From NCBI GenBank assembly GCA_023247055.1, contig JAHFHF010000002.1, forward strand, positions 84,518 to 134,796: a stretch of 50,279 nt of DNA. The letters run 5' to 3'. Below, piece by piece: positions 45,201-50,279 of this stretch. Every line of letters begins with the position of its first letter. Positions within the stretch are counted from its first letter, which is position 1. The position numbers and the translations under genes are program-made. The DNA is from Candidatus Omnitrophota bacterium (GTDB lineage: Bacteria; Omnitrophota; Omnitrophia; Omnitrophales; Aquincolibacteriaceae). The notes under the pieces were generated by a model. It had not been told where the DNA came from, did no database searches, and saw only the letters and a program-made list of their open reading frames with translations.

Positions 45201-45933
45201 GCTGGACCAGATCATTTCCGAAAAATGGCTCACCGCCCGGGCCGTTATCGGACTTTTTCCGGCCAACAGTGTCGGTGATGATATCGAGGTCTATACGGAC
45301 GAAAGCCGCACCAAAGTCCTAAAGGTGTTTCATATGCTGCGCCAGCAAGCCCAAAAACCCGAGGGCCAATGGAATTTATGCCTGAGTGATTTCATTGCGC
45401 CCAAGGAAAGCGGTGCCGCCGATTATCTGGGCGCCTTTGTTTCGACGGCCGGCATTGGGATTGGGCCGCATGTCGCGCGGTTTGAAAAAGGGCTCGATGA
45501 CTACAATTCCATTCTGCTCAAAGCCTTAGCCGACCGTTTGGCTGAAGCTTTTGCCGAACACTTACATCAACGCGTGCGCAAAGAATTCTGGGGATACACC
45601 CCGGAAGAAAAACTGACCAACGAAGAACTGATCCGCTGCAAATACCAAGGCATCCGCCCCGCCGCCGGCTATCCCGCCTGCCCGGAACACACCGAAAAAA
45701 GAACGCTATTTGATATCACAAGCGCGGAAGAAAATGCAGGTGTCACGCTGACCGATAGTTTCGCCATGCTGCCCGCCTCTTCGGTTTCAGGTTTGTATTT
45801 CGCCCATCCCCAATCCCACTACTTTGCCGTCGGCAAACTCGAAAAAGACCAGGTCGAAGATTACGCCCGCCGCAAGAACATGCCTCTCGAAGTCATGGAA
45901 AAGTGGCTCTCGCCATATTTAACCTACAAATAA
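42259..45933 (+). CDS. metH: Cobalamin-dependent methionine synthase
   Basis: 1224 residues, all four modules. Homocysteine domain: zinc cysteines C243 and the CC pair C306/C307 in GGCCGTT. Pterin (methyltetrahydrofolate) domain begins near [12 protein letters not shown]. Cobalamin domain: cap helices then [12 protein letters not shown], with H757 as the lower cobalt ligand in DxHxxG. The C-terminal activation domain binds SAM for reactivation (near [12 protein letters not shown]). The ATG at 42259 matches the family start; the frame is open to 42154 but that part is unrelated. It methylates homocysteine to methionine and needs B12 import or synthesis. No riboswitch is visible in the short leader. 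Confidence 0.97.
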   Translation: MQTLSEAIQKRILVLDGAMGTMIQAYKLDEAGYRGSAFKNHTCDIKGNNDALAISQPAILEEIHGKYLAAGADILETNTFNSNVFSMADYSMESLVYDLNVAAAKLARRTADAYTAKTPQKPRFVAGAIGPTNKTGSISPNVNDPGFRAVTFDQLVAGYAEQIRGLVDGGVDLLLIETVFDTLNCKAAIFAALEFFDKTGKKLPLMVSGTITDRSGRTLSGQTTEAFWNSVSHGNLFSIGLNCALGAKEMRPYIEELSRISNCFVSAYPNAGLPNQFGEYDESPDMMAQVIAEFAGSGLVNILGGCCGTTPAHIKRIAEEAAKYAPRKIPEIVPLTRLSGLEPLTLRPDSNFTNIGERTNITGSPKFSKAILAGNYEEGLSIAKQQIESGAFIIDVNMDEGLLDSEAAMTKFMHLVVSEPDISRVPIMIDSSKWSVIEAGLKCLQGKCIVNSISLKEGPEIFKQRAKLLRRYGAAAVVMAFDEKGQADTAGRKVDICARAYKILTEEAGFPPQDIFFDPNVLTIATGIEEHNNYGVEFIEACRELKKRFPLTHRIGGISNLSFSFRGVNVIREAMHAVFLYHAIRAGLDTGIVNPGLLIVYEEIPKDLLEMVEDAVLNRRPDATERLLKFSEGLKKPDAKAEKKQAEWRTKPAEERLSHALVNGITDFIDQDIEEIRPKYTRSLHIIEGPLMAGMKIVGDLFGEGKMFLPQVVKSARVMKKAVGYLTPFMLKEKEASGDASRSAGKILMATVKGDVHDIGKNIVGVVLGCNNYEVIDLGVMVPLEKILEEAARLEVDVIGLSGLITPSLDEMIYVAAEMQRRKLTTPLLIGGATTSPVHTAVKIDPAYGGPVIHVTDASRSTGVVGQLMNPESRPQYIETKKDEYEQVRKDHASRTSRVVYLPVEKTRANKLPLDLKRVAAKPSFLGLKTLNNYPLATLRDYIDWSPFFHTWELRGRFPEILDDQTVGKAAKPLYEDANKMLDQIISEKWLTARAVIGLFPANSVGDDIEVYTDESRTKVLKVFHMLRQQAQKPEGQWNLCLSDFIAPKESGAADYLGAFVSTAGIGIGPHVARFEKGLDDYNSILLKALADRLAEAFAEHLHQRVRKEFWGYTPEEKLTNEELIRCKYQGIRPAAGYPACPEHTEKRTLFDITSAEENAGVTLTDSFAMLPASSVSGLYFAHPQSHYFAVGKLEKDQVEDYARRKNMPLEVMEKWLSPYLTYK

Positions 45934-45940
45934 TCCGTCC

Positions 45941-46058
45941 CTTTGTCATTGCCAGACAATATCCAACTGAAAACCCTTTGTCATTGCGAGGCAGCATCCA
46001 ACTGAGGTCGAAGCAATCTCAGAACTCAACCTTTTGTCATTGCGAGACAATATCCAAC
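45941..46058. repeat. Three degenerate GTCATTGCGAG repeat units
   Basis: TTTGTCATTGC begins units at about 45942, 45977 and 46034, each followed by AGRCARYATCCAAC. The third unit has replaced the 3' end of the dioxygenase-like gene, since its frame runs straight into the repeat. Confidence 0.75.
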
Positions 46059-46567
46059 GTAAGTGTACGCAGGCAGCTTATGACTGCCCGGATAAAGCAC
46101 CAGCGGGCCGCTCGTTTCATCCGCATCTTCCAGCGCAATCCAAACTCCGCACATAAACCCTTCGGGCACGGTCGAGAAATGAATCGTATCGCTGTGGGCT
46201 TGCTGCTCTGAGTGCCGAGAGGAAAATTGAGGGTCTGAAAAGGAACCGGTTCGCGGCGGTAAAGCTGTTTTAAAAATGACAGAACTTTCGGCAAAACCGC
46301 AAGTTGGCGCACGTTCTCATTAAACTGCCACGCATCCTGAATGCGCCTTTGGCCATGGTATCGCCCCTCTAAAGCACGAATGATTTTTTTAGAAACAGCA
46401 TCCGCATCCGGAATTTCCGGGTCAATAACCACATAGCCGTCGCGGGCATAAGCCTCAACCGTTTTACGGAACTCCGGGGAGATTTCTTGCGCGGCAGCCA
46501 GCTTTTCAAAAAAAGGCGAGTCGACCCACGGAACATTTAAAGCATCGGGATCATCGGCATAGGCCAT
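46026..46567 (-). pseudogene. Phytanoyl-CoA dioxygenase (PhyH)-like gene, frameshifted and truncated
   Basis: The first frame (from MAYADDPDALN) runs to QTLNFPLGTQ; beyond ~46205 the family sequence continues in another frame as QAHSDTIHFSTVPEGFM, GVWIALEDADETSGPL and LYPGSHKLPAYT. A 1-base gain, or 2-base loss, near 46196-46212 explains this. The HxD iron ligands (HSD) fall after the shift. The last third of the protein, which should carry the distal histidine and arginine, is missing and repeat sequence takes its place. It is therefore a decayed 2OG-Fe(II) oxygenase. Confidence 0.75.
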
Positions 46568-46620
46568 GACGCAAGACACCTTGCAGTCTCCTAAAAATCA
46601 AGGGTCGAGAGTTCTTGCTT

Positions 46621-47226
46621 TTAATTGGAGTAATCCCGATGCAATTCTATCAATGCTTCAAAATCCCCATGATCGGCTTTCTTGAGGGCCGTGAGATACT
46701 GAGGCCTAAAATTTTCCCGGATGAACTTAATATCTTTCGGCCATTCGAGCAGCGACAATGCACGCTGCCGCAGATAGATGTTTGCAACAAGGCGCGCCCA
46801 TCGGCCATTGCCATTCTCAAAAGGATGAATCCATACCAGCCGGTGGTGGATTCTTGCAACGATTTCCAAAACCGGTCTTTTTTCTTCTTCCCATCGCCGC
46901 TCCTCGGCCATAAGCTTATGAAACTCTGATCCAATCTGAACCGAAACACATCCGATATTTTTAACTCCGCCCTTGCGCAGTTCGCCGGCCCATGACCACA
47001 CCTCCCCAAACATCTCCCGGTGTATGCCGCACAGGGATTGCACAGCCAGCAAGTTGAGTTTTTCTAAAGCCGGCATGAACACAAGATATTGAGCATACGC
47101 CTTGGCATTATTTTTAGCTTCCGCATCGTTCAACTCAGCCATCGTGCGAATCGGCAGCAACAAGCCGGAGAGATCTTCGATCGGCGTTTGACCCTCTTCA
47201 TGCGAGAATTTTAAATTTTTTGCCAT
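46621..47226 (-). CDS. Fic family protein, mobile mystery protein B type
   Basis: 201 residues. The Fic motif is complete: HPFENGNGRWAR, with catalytic H134 and the phosphate-binding GNGR loop, so AMP transfer to a target protein is expected. The helix VWSWAGELRKGG and the N-terminal GQTPIEDLSGLLLP are typical of the mobile mystery B group, always found with mobile mystery A. No (S/T)xxxE(G/N) inhibitory motif is obvious in either protein. Its start overlaps the end of the A gene by 16 bp. Confidence 0.9.
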   Translation of the reverse strand: MAKNLKFSHEEGQTPIEDLSGLLLPIRTMAELNDAEAKNNAKAYAQYLVFMPALEKLNLLAVQSLCGIHREMFGEVWSWAGELRKGGVKNIGCVSVQIGSEFHKLMAEERRWEEEKRPVLEIVARIHHRLVWIHPFENGNGRWARLVANIYLRQRALSLLEWPKDIKFIRENFRPQYLTALKKADHGDFEALIELHRDYSN

Positions 47227-47597
47227 AATTTTGACTTATGTTGAGTCAGCAGCGCTTGCTTCAATTCCGCAACTTGTTTTTCGAGACTTTCAGAACTCGG
47301 CGGCTGAAGTTCGATGGCCGCAGAGTTGGACGCTATCGAAATAATCTTCCTAGCCACATAGTCGCTTTGCTCTTCCCGGACAACAGAAATATCTTTTGGA
47401 AGCACAAACTGCGTCAGCAATTGACAATGGAGTCCCGCCGCCAGCTTGTGAAGCGTGGGCAGTGTCAGGTTCCCGCGTTTTCCGTTCTCAAGGTCAGCAA
47501 TAAAGCTTTGCTGCAAACCGCTGCGCTCAGCCAATTGCTGCTGGCTCATTCCAAAAGCATGGCGCATTTGTTTAACTTGATCTCCGATCGATTGCAT
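47211..47597 (-). CDS. XRE-type regulator, mobile mystery protein A type
   Basis: 128 residues. The helix-turn-helix MRHAFGMSQQQLAERSGLQQ followed by FIADLENGKRGNLTLPTLHK is clear and matches mobile mystery A. The C-terminal half has a strand (QLLTQFVLP) and an acidic to basic helix that could contact the Fic partner. It probably acts as antitoxin and repressor. GGAGG is 5 nt before the ATG, and the promoter boxes lie at 47614-47642. Confidence 0.88.
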   Translation of the reverse strand: MQSIGDQVKQMRHAFGMSQQQLAERSGLQQSFIADLENGKRGNLTLPTLHKLAAGLHCQLLTQFVLPKDISVVREEQSDYVARKIISIASNSAAIELQPPSSESLEKQVAELKQALLTQHKSKLWQKI

Positions 47598-47613
47598 AGT
47601 GGCCTCCGATCAA

Positions 47614-47642
47614 ATATTATCACTTATAAGATATATATTCAA
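47614..47642 (-). promoter_or_regulatory. Probable promoter of the mobile mystery A/B operon
   Basis: On the minus strand, TTGAAT (47637-47642) and TAATAT (47614-47619) are separated by exactly 17 bp. The spacer contains the 8-bp palindrome CTTATAAG, a possible operator for the XRE protein. Confidence 0.6.
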
Positions 47643-47849
47643 CATACAAATATAACTATTTGTTTGATTAAAATTACTATGAATTGGATGTTATTGGAGG
47701 GTAAATAAATTTGATTTTTCTGCGGAATGTTCCTGAATGATGCGGCGGAAGAATCTGCAACCCGAATGCAAAAATTATATAAAAAATCCAAGGCCTAACG
47801 CCTCCGGTTAACGGAATACCGGACGTCGCCCGTGTGAAAGCGTTAAAAA
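47643..47849. other. Spacer between the Fic and HigBA modules
   Basis: About 207 bp, AT-rich on its left. AACGCCTCCGGTTAACGGAATACCGGACG shows short inverted segments (CCGGT/ACCGG) that could form a hairpin behind higA. No gene is seen. Confidence 0.45.
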
Positions 47850-48128
47850 CTAAGCAGCTTTTTGAATTTCCAGTGCTTCATACTCCGGGAACATGATAAT
47901 AGCCGGATGAACCTGAAAGGCTTTAGCCAATTGCTCTACCCGTCTTTTTCCTATTTCGATGCGGTCATTCTCGAGCAAGCTTAGGTTGGACGGGCTGATA
48001 CCTGAATGTTTAGCAAGCTCAGACTGCGTCCAGCCTTTAAGTTCTCTCAGCATTGCAATGACTTCACCGCTGGTTAATTTGGCGTGGGACTTGGCCGTAA
48101 CAAAATCGCGTTCATTGATTTTCTTCAT
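47850..48128 (-). CDS. HigA-like XRE antitoxin
   Basis: 92 residues. The helix-turn-helix is at residues ~20-75: LRELKGWTQSELAKHSGISP, SNLSLLENDRIEIGKRRVEQ, then LAKAFQVHPAIIMFPEYE. It lies 9 bp behind the toxin gene. The reversed order, toxin first, is typical of HigBA. AGGTGA precedes the ATG. It is expected to neutralise the toxin and bind the palindrome at 48428-48441. Confidence 0.87.
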   Translation of the reverse strand: MKKINERDFVTAKSHAKLTSGEVIAMLRELKGWTQSELAKHSGISPSNLSLLENDRIEIGKRRVEQLAKAFQVHPAIIMFPEYEALEIQKAA

Positions 48129-48137
48129 TTTTCACCT

Positions 48138-48410
48138 CTAATATTTATGCGGCGTTATTTCAAGCACATAGACCGTTACGACGTCGCGCTGCACAACATA
48201 AATCACTCGATATTGAATATTAAGTCGGGAAGACCGTTGCCTCTCACGCCCGCCCTTGAGTTTTTCGTCATGAAATCCGGAAAATTCTTTTAGTTTTTCA
48301 GGGCCGTGTCTAAAAATAATGTCTTTCCACAATTCGTATTTTTTTACGATTTCTGGTGGAAGTTTGGAGCAGACCTTCTCTATAGAGCGATGCTCTTTAA
48401 TGTGCCACAT
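48138..48410 (-). CDS. HigB-like RelE-superfamily toxin
   Basis: 90 residues from the ATG at 48410; a TTG at 48416 is an alternative. The fold is visible in MWHIKEHRSIEKVCSKLPPE, IVKKYELWKDIIFRHGPEKL, then SRLNIQYRVIYVVQRDVVTV and YVLEITPHKY. HigB toxins cut mRNA in the ribosome. The basic surface (KGGRERQRSSR) suits RNA binding. There is no ribosome site, and the promoter lies so close that the message would be nearly leaderless. Confidence 0.83.
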   Translation of the reverse strand: MWHIKEHRSIEKVCSKLPPEIVKKYELWKDIIFRHGPEKLKEFSGFHDEKLKGGRERQRSSRLNIQYRVIYVVQRDVVTVYVLEITPHKY

Positions 48411-48418
48411 TATCAAAT

Positions 48419-48447
48419 ATAATAACCTATTAAGCTTAATAAGTCAA
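48419..48447 (-). promoter_or_regulatory. Promoter and operator of the HigBA-type operon
   Basis: TTGACT (48442-48447) and TATTAT (48419-48424) are 17 bp apart on the minus strand. Most of the spacer is the perfect 14-bp palindrome TATTAAGCTTAATA (48428-48441), well placed for repression by the antitoxin complex. The ATG lies only ~9 bp beyond the -10 box. Confidence 0.7.
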
Positions 48448-48449
48448 TC

Positions 48450-48600
48450 ATGGACGCTGAGATTGCTTCGTGTCGTCTGCCTTTGTCAGACGGACTCGCA
48501 CTGACAAAGAGTACCCCATCGGTCATGCGTTCCTGAGATTCCCGCCAAAAACATGCGGGAATGACACAACGCTAACGGCGTTGCACATGACACAGAGACG
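48450..48600. repeat. Degenerate palindromic repeat region
   Basis: GAGATTGCTTCGTG, TTTGTCAGACGGACTCGCACTGACAAAG, then TTCCCGCCAAAAACATGCGGGAATGAC and CGCTAACGGCG show several short inverted repeats of the interspersed kind. No gene is present. Confidence 0.6.
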
Positions 48601-48620
48601 GGAATAACAAGGGGCAAACG

Positions 48621-49640
48621 CTAAACACTGAAAAGCTCGCCTTGAGGGGTGGGACGTTTGAAGGGCGGGCGCTCGGGCTCGGGGTAGGATTTGTCGAGGC
48701 CGTATTTGCGTGTCAGAACGCCGAACATTTGCTGCAGATTATCCCAGTAAGGGCCGTGGCCTTTGTAGCGCTCGTGGAAGCGCGAGTCGTAGAGTTTTCC
48801 GCCGCGGACTTGGCGTATGCGGCTGAGGATTTTCTCAGCTTCGCCAGGGAAGTTTTTTTGGATACGCTCGATAAAGACGTCTTTGACCGTGCTGGGCAGG
48901 CGCAGCAGGATGGTTTCGGCGGACCGGGCACCGCGTTTGGCGGCTTCTTTCATGATGAGGCCGGCGTCCGAATCGTTCAGGCCCGGAATAATTGGGGCAA
49001 TCAGCACGCCGCAGGGAATGCCCGCCCTCGATAACATTTCAACCGCTTCGAAACGTTTAGCAATCGAAGCCGCGCCAGGTTCCACCAGCCGGGCATTTTT
49101 TTCGTTAAAAAACGGAATGCTGATTGAGACCCATAAATGAGTGCGTTCATTGAGTGCTTTGAGCAGTTCCAGATCGCGCGTAATGAGAAATGATTTTGTG
49201 ATCATGCTGACCGGGTTGCCAAACTCAAGGCAGACTTCCAGGCATTGCTTAGTCAGTTCATAACAGGCTTCGAGCGGCTGATAGCAATCGGTATCGCCCG
49301 ACATGGCGATCACTTCCCCTTTCCACGATTTTTTCATAAAAGTTTCGCGCAGAAGTTCCGATGCTTTGAGTTTGACCAGAATTTTGGTTTCAAAGTCCGT
49401 ACCCGCGCCAAAGTCGAGGTATTCATGGCTGGGCCGGGCATAGCAGTAAGCGCAGGCGTGTTGGCAGCCACGGTAAGGGTTGAGGCTCCAGGTGAAACTC
49501 AAATCCGGCGAATCGTTTTTGGCGAGAATGCTTTTGGTGTCGTCAAAAAAGACTTCGAGTTTCGCGGGCGGAGTCAGCCCTTCGAAATAATGGATGAATT
49601 TTTTCTGATAAGGATTAGGAGGATTGGTGATGAGCTTCAT
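48621..49640 (-). CDS. Radical SAM protein, PA0069 / SPL-like family
   Basis: 339 residues. NPYRGCQHACAYCYAR gives C59, C63 and C66, the CxxxCxxC ligands of the 4Fe-4S cluster that cleaves SAM. SGDTDCYQPLEACYELT, ITKSFLITRDLELL and IPFFNEKNARLVEPG follow as in the PA0069 family, which is related to spore photoproduct lyase. The C-terminus contains DSRFHERYKGHGPYWDNLQQ, also typical. Function is unproven; DNA photoproduct repair or RNA modification is often proposed. Its first ~15 codons are duplicated downstream at 49800-49845. Confidence 0.88.
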   Translation of the reverse strand: MKLITNPPNPYQKKFIHYFEGLTPPAKLEVFFDDTKSILAKNDSPDLSFTWSLNPYRGCQHACAYCYARPSHEYLDFGAGTDFETKILVKLKASELLRETFMKKSWKGEVIAMSGDTDCYQPLEACYELTKQCLEVCLEFGNPVSMITKSFLITRDLELLKALNERTHLWVSISIPFFNEKNARLVEPGAASIAKRFEAVEMLSRAGIPCGVLIAPIIPGLNDSDAGLIMKEAAKRGARSAETILLRLPSTVKDVFIERIQKNFPGEAEKILSRIRQVRGGKLYDSRFHERYKGHGPYWDNLQQMFGVLTRKYGLDKSYPEPERPPFKRPTPQGELFSV

Positions 49641-50007
49641 ACACGGGAACCATTGAGACCTTTGTCATTGCGAGGCGTTCGCTGCTTTTTAGCGAATGCC
49701 GAAGCAATCTCAGAGCCGGGATTACGCCCAAACAAATTGGCGGATCCTCCAAATCTTTTCGGGCGGGCGGCCTTAAATTGAACGCGGCCTCACAAGAATT
49801 GGATGCATTTTTGTTAATAAGGATTAAGGGGATTGGTGACGACTTTCACGGAAACCATCGACCTTTGTCATTGCGAGGCGCTCGCTGCTTTTTAGCGAAT
49901 GCCGAAGCAATCTCAGAGCCGGGATTGCGCCCAAACAAATTGGCGGATCCGCCAAATCTTTTCGGGCGGGCGGCCTTAAATTGAACGCAGCCTCGCAATG
50001 CGCATAA
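49591..50007. repeat. ~205-bp imperfect tandem duplication including the radical SAM 5' end
   Basis: Copy 1 (49591-49799) and copy 2 (49800-50007) align along their length with small indels. Each starts with the gene's first codons, reading (minus strand) MKLITNPPNPY in copy 1 and VKVVTNPLNPY-stop in copy 2, followed by a GTCATTGCGAG-family palindrome with CGAAGCAATCTCAGAGCCGGGATT. Copy 2 no longer encodes the gene. Confidence 0.8.
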
Positions 50008-50029
50008 AATGACAAAGTGAAGAACTGCG

Positions 50030-50279
50030 GCGCCGATGCGCAGGGACTTCTGCCGCGGCGATTAAGGATATCGCCGTCGGCGAAAACCACGAATGATTAA
50101 ATCTTCGTTATCCGTCTTGCATAGTTAGGATCGGGATTTAATAATTCGTTCATGTCCCTGCGCCGATGCGCAGGGACTTCTGCCGCGGCGATTAAGGATA
50201 TCGCCGTCGGCGAAAACCACGAATGATTAAATCTTCGTTATCCGTCTTGCATAGTTAGGATCGGGATTTAATAATTCGT
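50030..50279. repeat. 130-bp structured tandem repeat reaching the window end
   Basis: Two units start at about 50030 and 50160 with a period of 130 bp; the second is cut by the window end and is identical over what is seen. Each unit has a hairpin GTCCCTGCG/CGCAGGGAC (complete across the unit junction), a palindrome TCGCCGTCGGCGA, and long arms CGAATGATTAAATC and GATTTAATAATTCG pairing at 13 of 14. No protein frame follows the period. Confidence 0.85.

Noticed and set aside
49824..50090. 88-codon frame in the terminal repeats
   Set aside because: It is made of the palindromic repeat itself and spans two repeat families.
50030..50279. CRISPR array
   Set aside because: The 130-bp unit repeats in full, with no variable spacers, so it is a plain tandem repeat. 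No cas genes are present in the window.

Overview
The window reads as a chromosomal segment of a Gram-negative, respiring bacterium of moderate GC content. Evidence for this is a complete H+-type F1Fo ATP synthase operon followed by nuoJKLMN, a cobalamin-dependent methionine synthase, an envelope-glycan region and standard starts and stops (ATG/GTG/TTG; TAA/TAG/TGA all used). The atp-nuo linkage, the many membrane glycosyltransferases and the dense palindromic intergenic repeats suggest an uncultivated lineage, perhaps of the PVC/Omnitrophota kind. That placement is inference and weak. The right end stops inside a tandem repeat, as contig ends often do.

Layout. (1) 1-8.3 kb: surface-glycan genes. 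Methyltransferase/TPR-like proteins, an RgpF-like protein and a 2OG-Fe(II) oxygenase lie on the plus strand. They converge on a minus-strand operon of a GT2 enzyme, a frameshifted polytopic GT-C-like protein and a two-gene ABC-2 glycan exporter. (2) 8.3-8.9 kb: tRNA-Gly(UCC) with a 24-bp copy of its 3' end 155 bp away. (3) 8.9-17.3 kb: gpmA, then more glycan genes: two GT-C-like membrane proteins, two DPM1-like GT2 enzymes, and an MBOAT acyltransferase with an SGNH hydrolase-fold protein. (4) 17.4-30.7 kb: one colinear energy block, atpZ-like-atpBEFHAGDC-nuoJKLMN, plus a small anchored protein. The nuo genes for the peripheral arm and nuoH are absent.

(5) 30.8-32.5 kb: an AT-richer two-gene module of a HipA/CtkA-like kinase and a HIRAN protein with a HipA-N-like front end. 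The kinase frame carries an internal TAG and then runs on to overlap its partner by 8 bp. (6) 32.7-38.7 kb: small hypotheticals, a degenerate response regulator, a YihY family protein, a DUF2383-like exported protein, a YaeQ family protein and an exported PLD-family protein with winged-helix-like modules. (7) 38.8-42.2 kb: an AAA/DUF4143 ATPase, a RelE/Phd-type toxin-antitoxin pair between 22-bp direct repeats, and an HD-GYP response regulator. (8) 42.3-45.9 kb: metH. (9) 46-48.4 kb: a decayed phytanoyl-CoA dioxygenase-like gene, the mobile mystery A/B (XRE + Fic) pair and a HigBA-type pair. (10) 48.6-50.3 kb: a radical SAM protein of the PA0069 type, a ~205-bp duplication of its 5' end, and 130-bp structured tandem repeats.

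How it works together: the left third builds, modifies and exports an envelope polysaccharide or glycolipid. The centre supplies respiratory proton pumping and ATP synthesis. The right third is accessory, with four toxin or kinase modules, repeats and several broken genes, and shows repeated gain and loss. The most interesting candidates for something little described are the HIRAN/HipA-like pair, the exported PLD-wHTH protein and the structured repeats.
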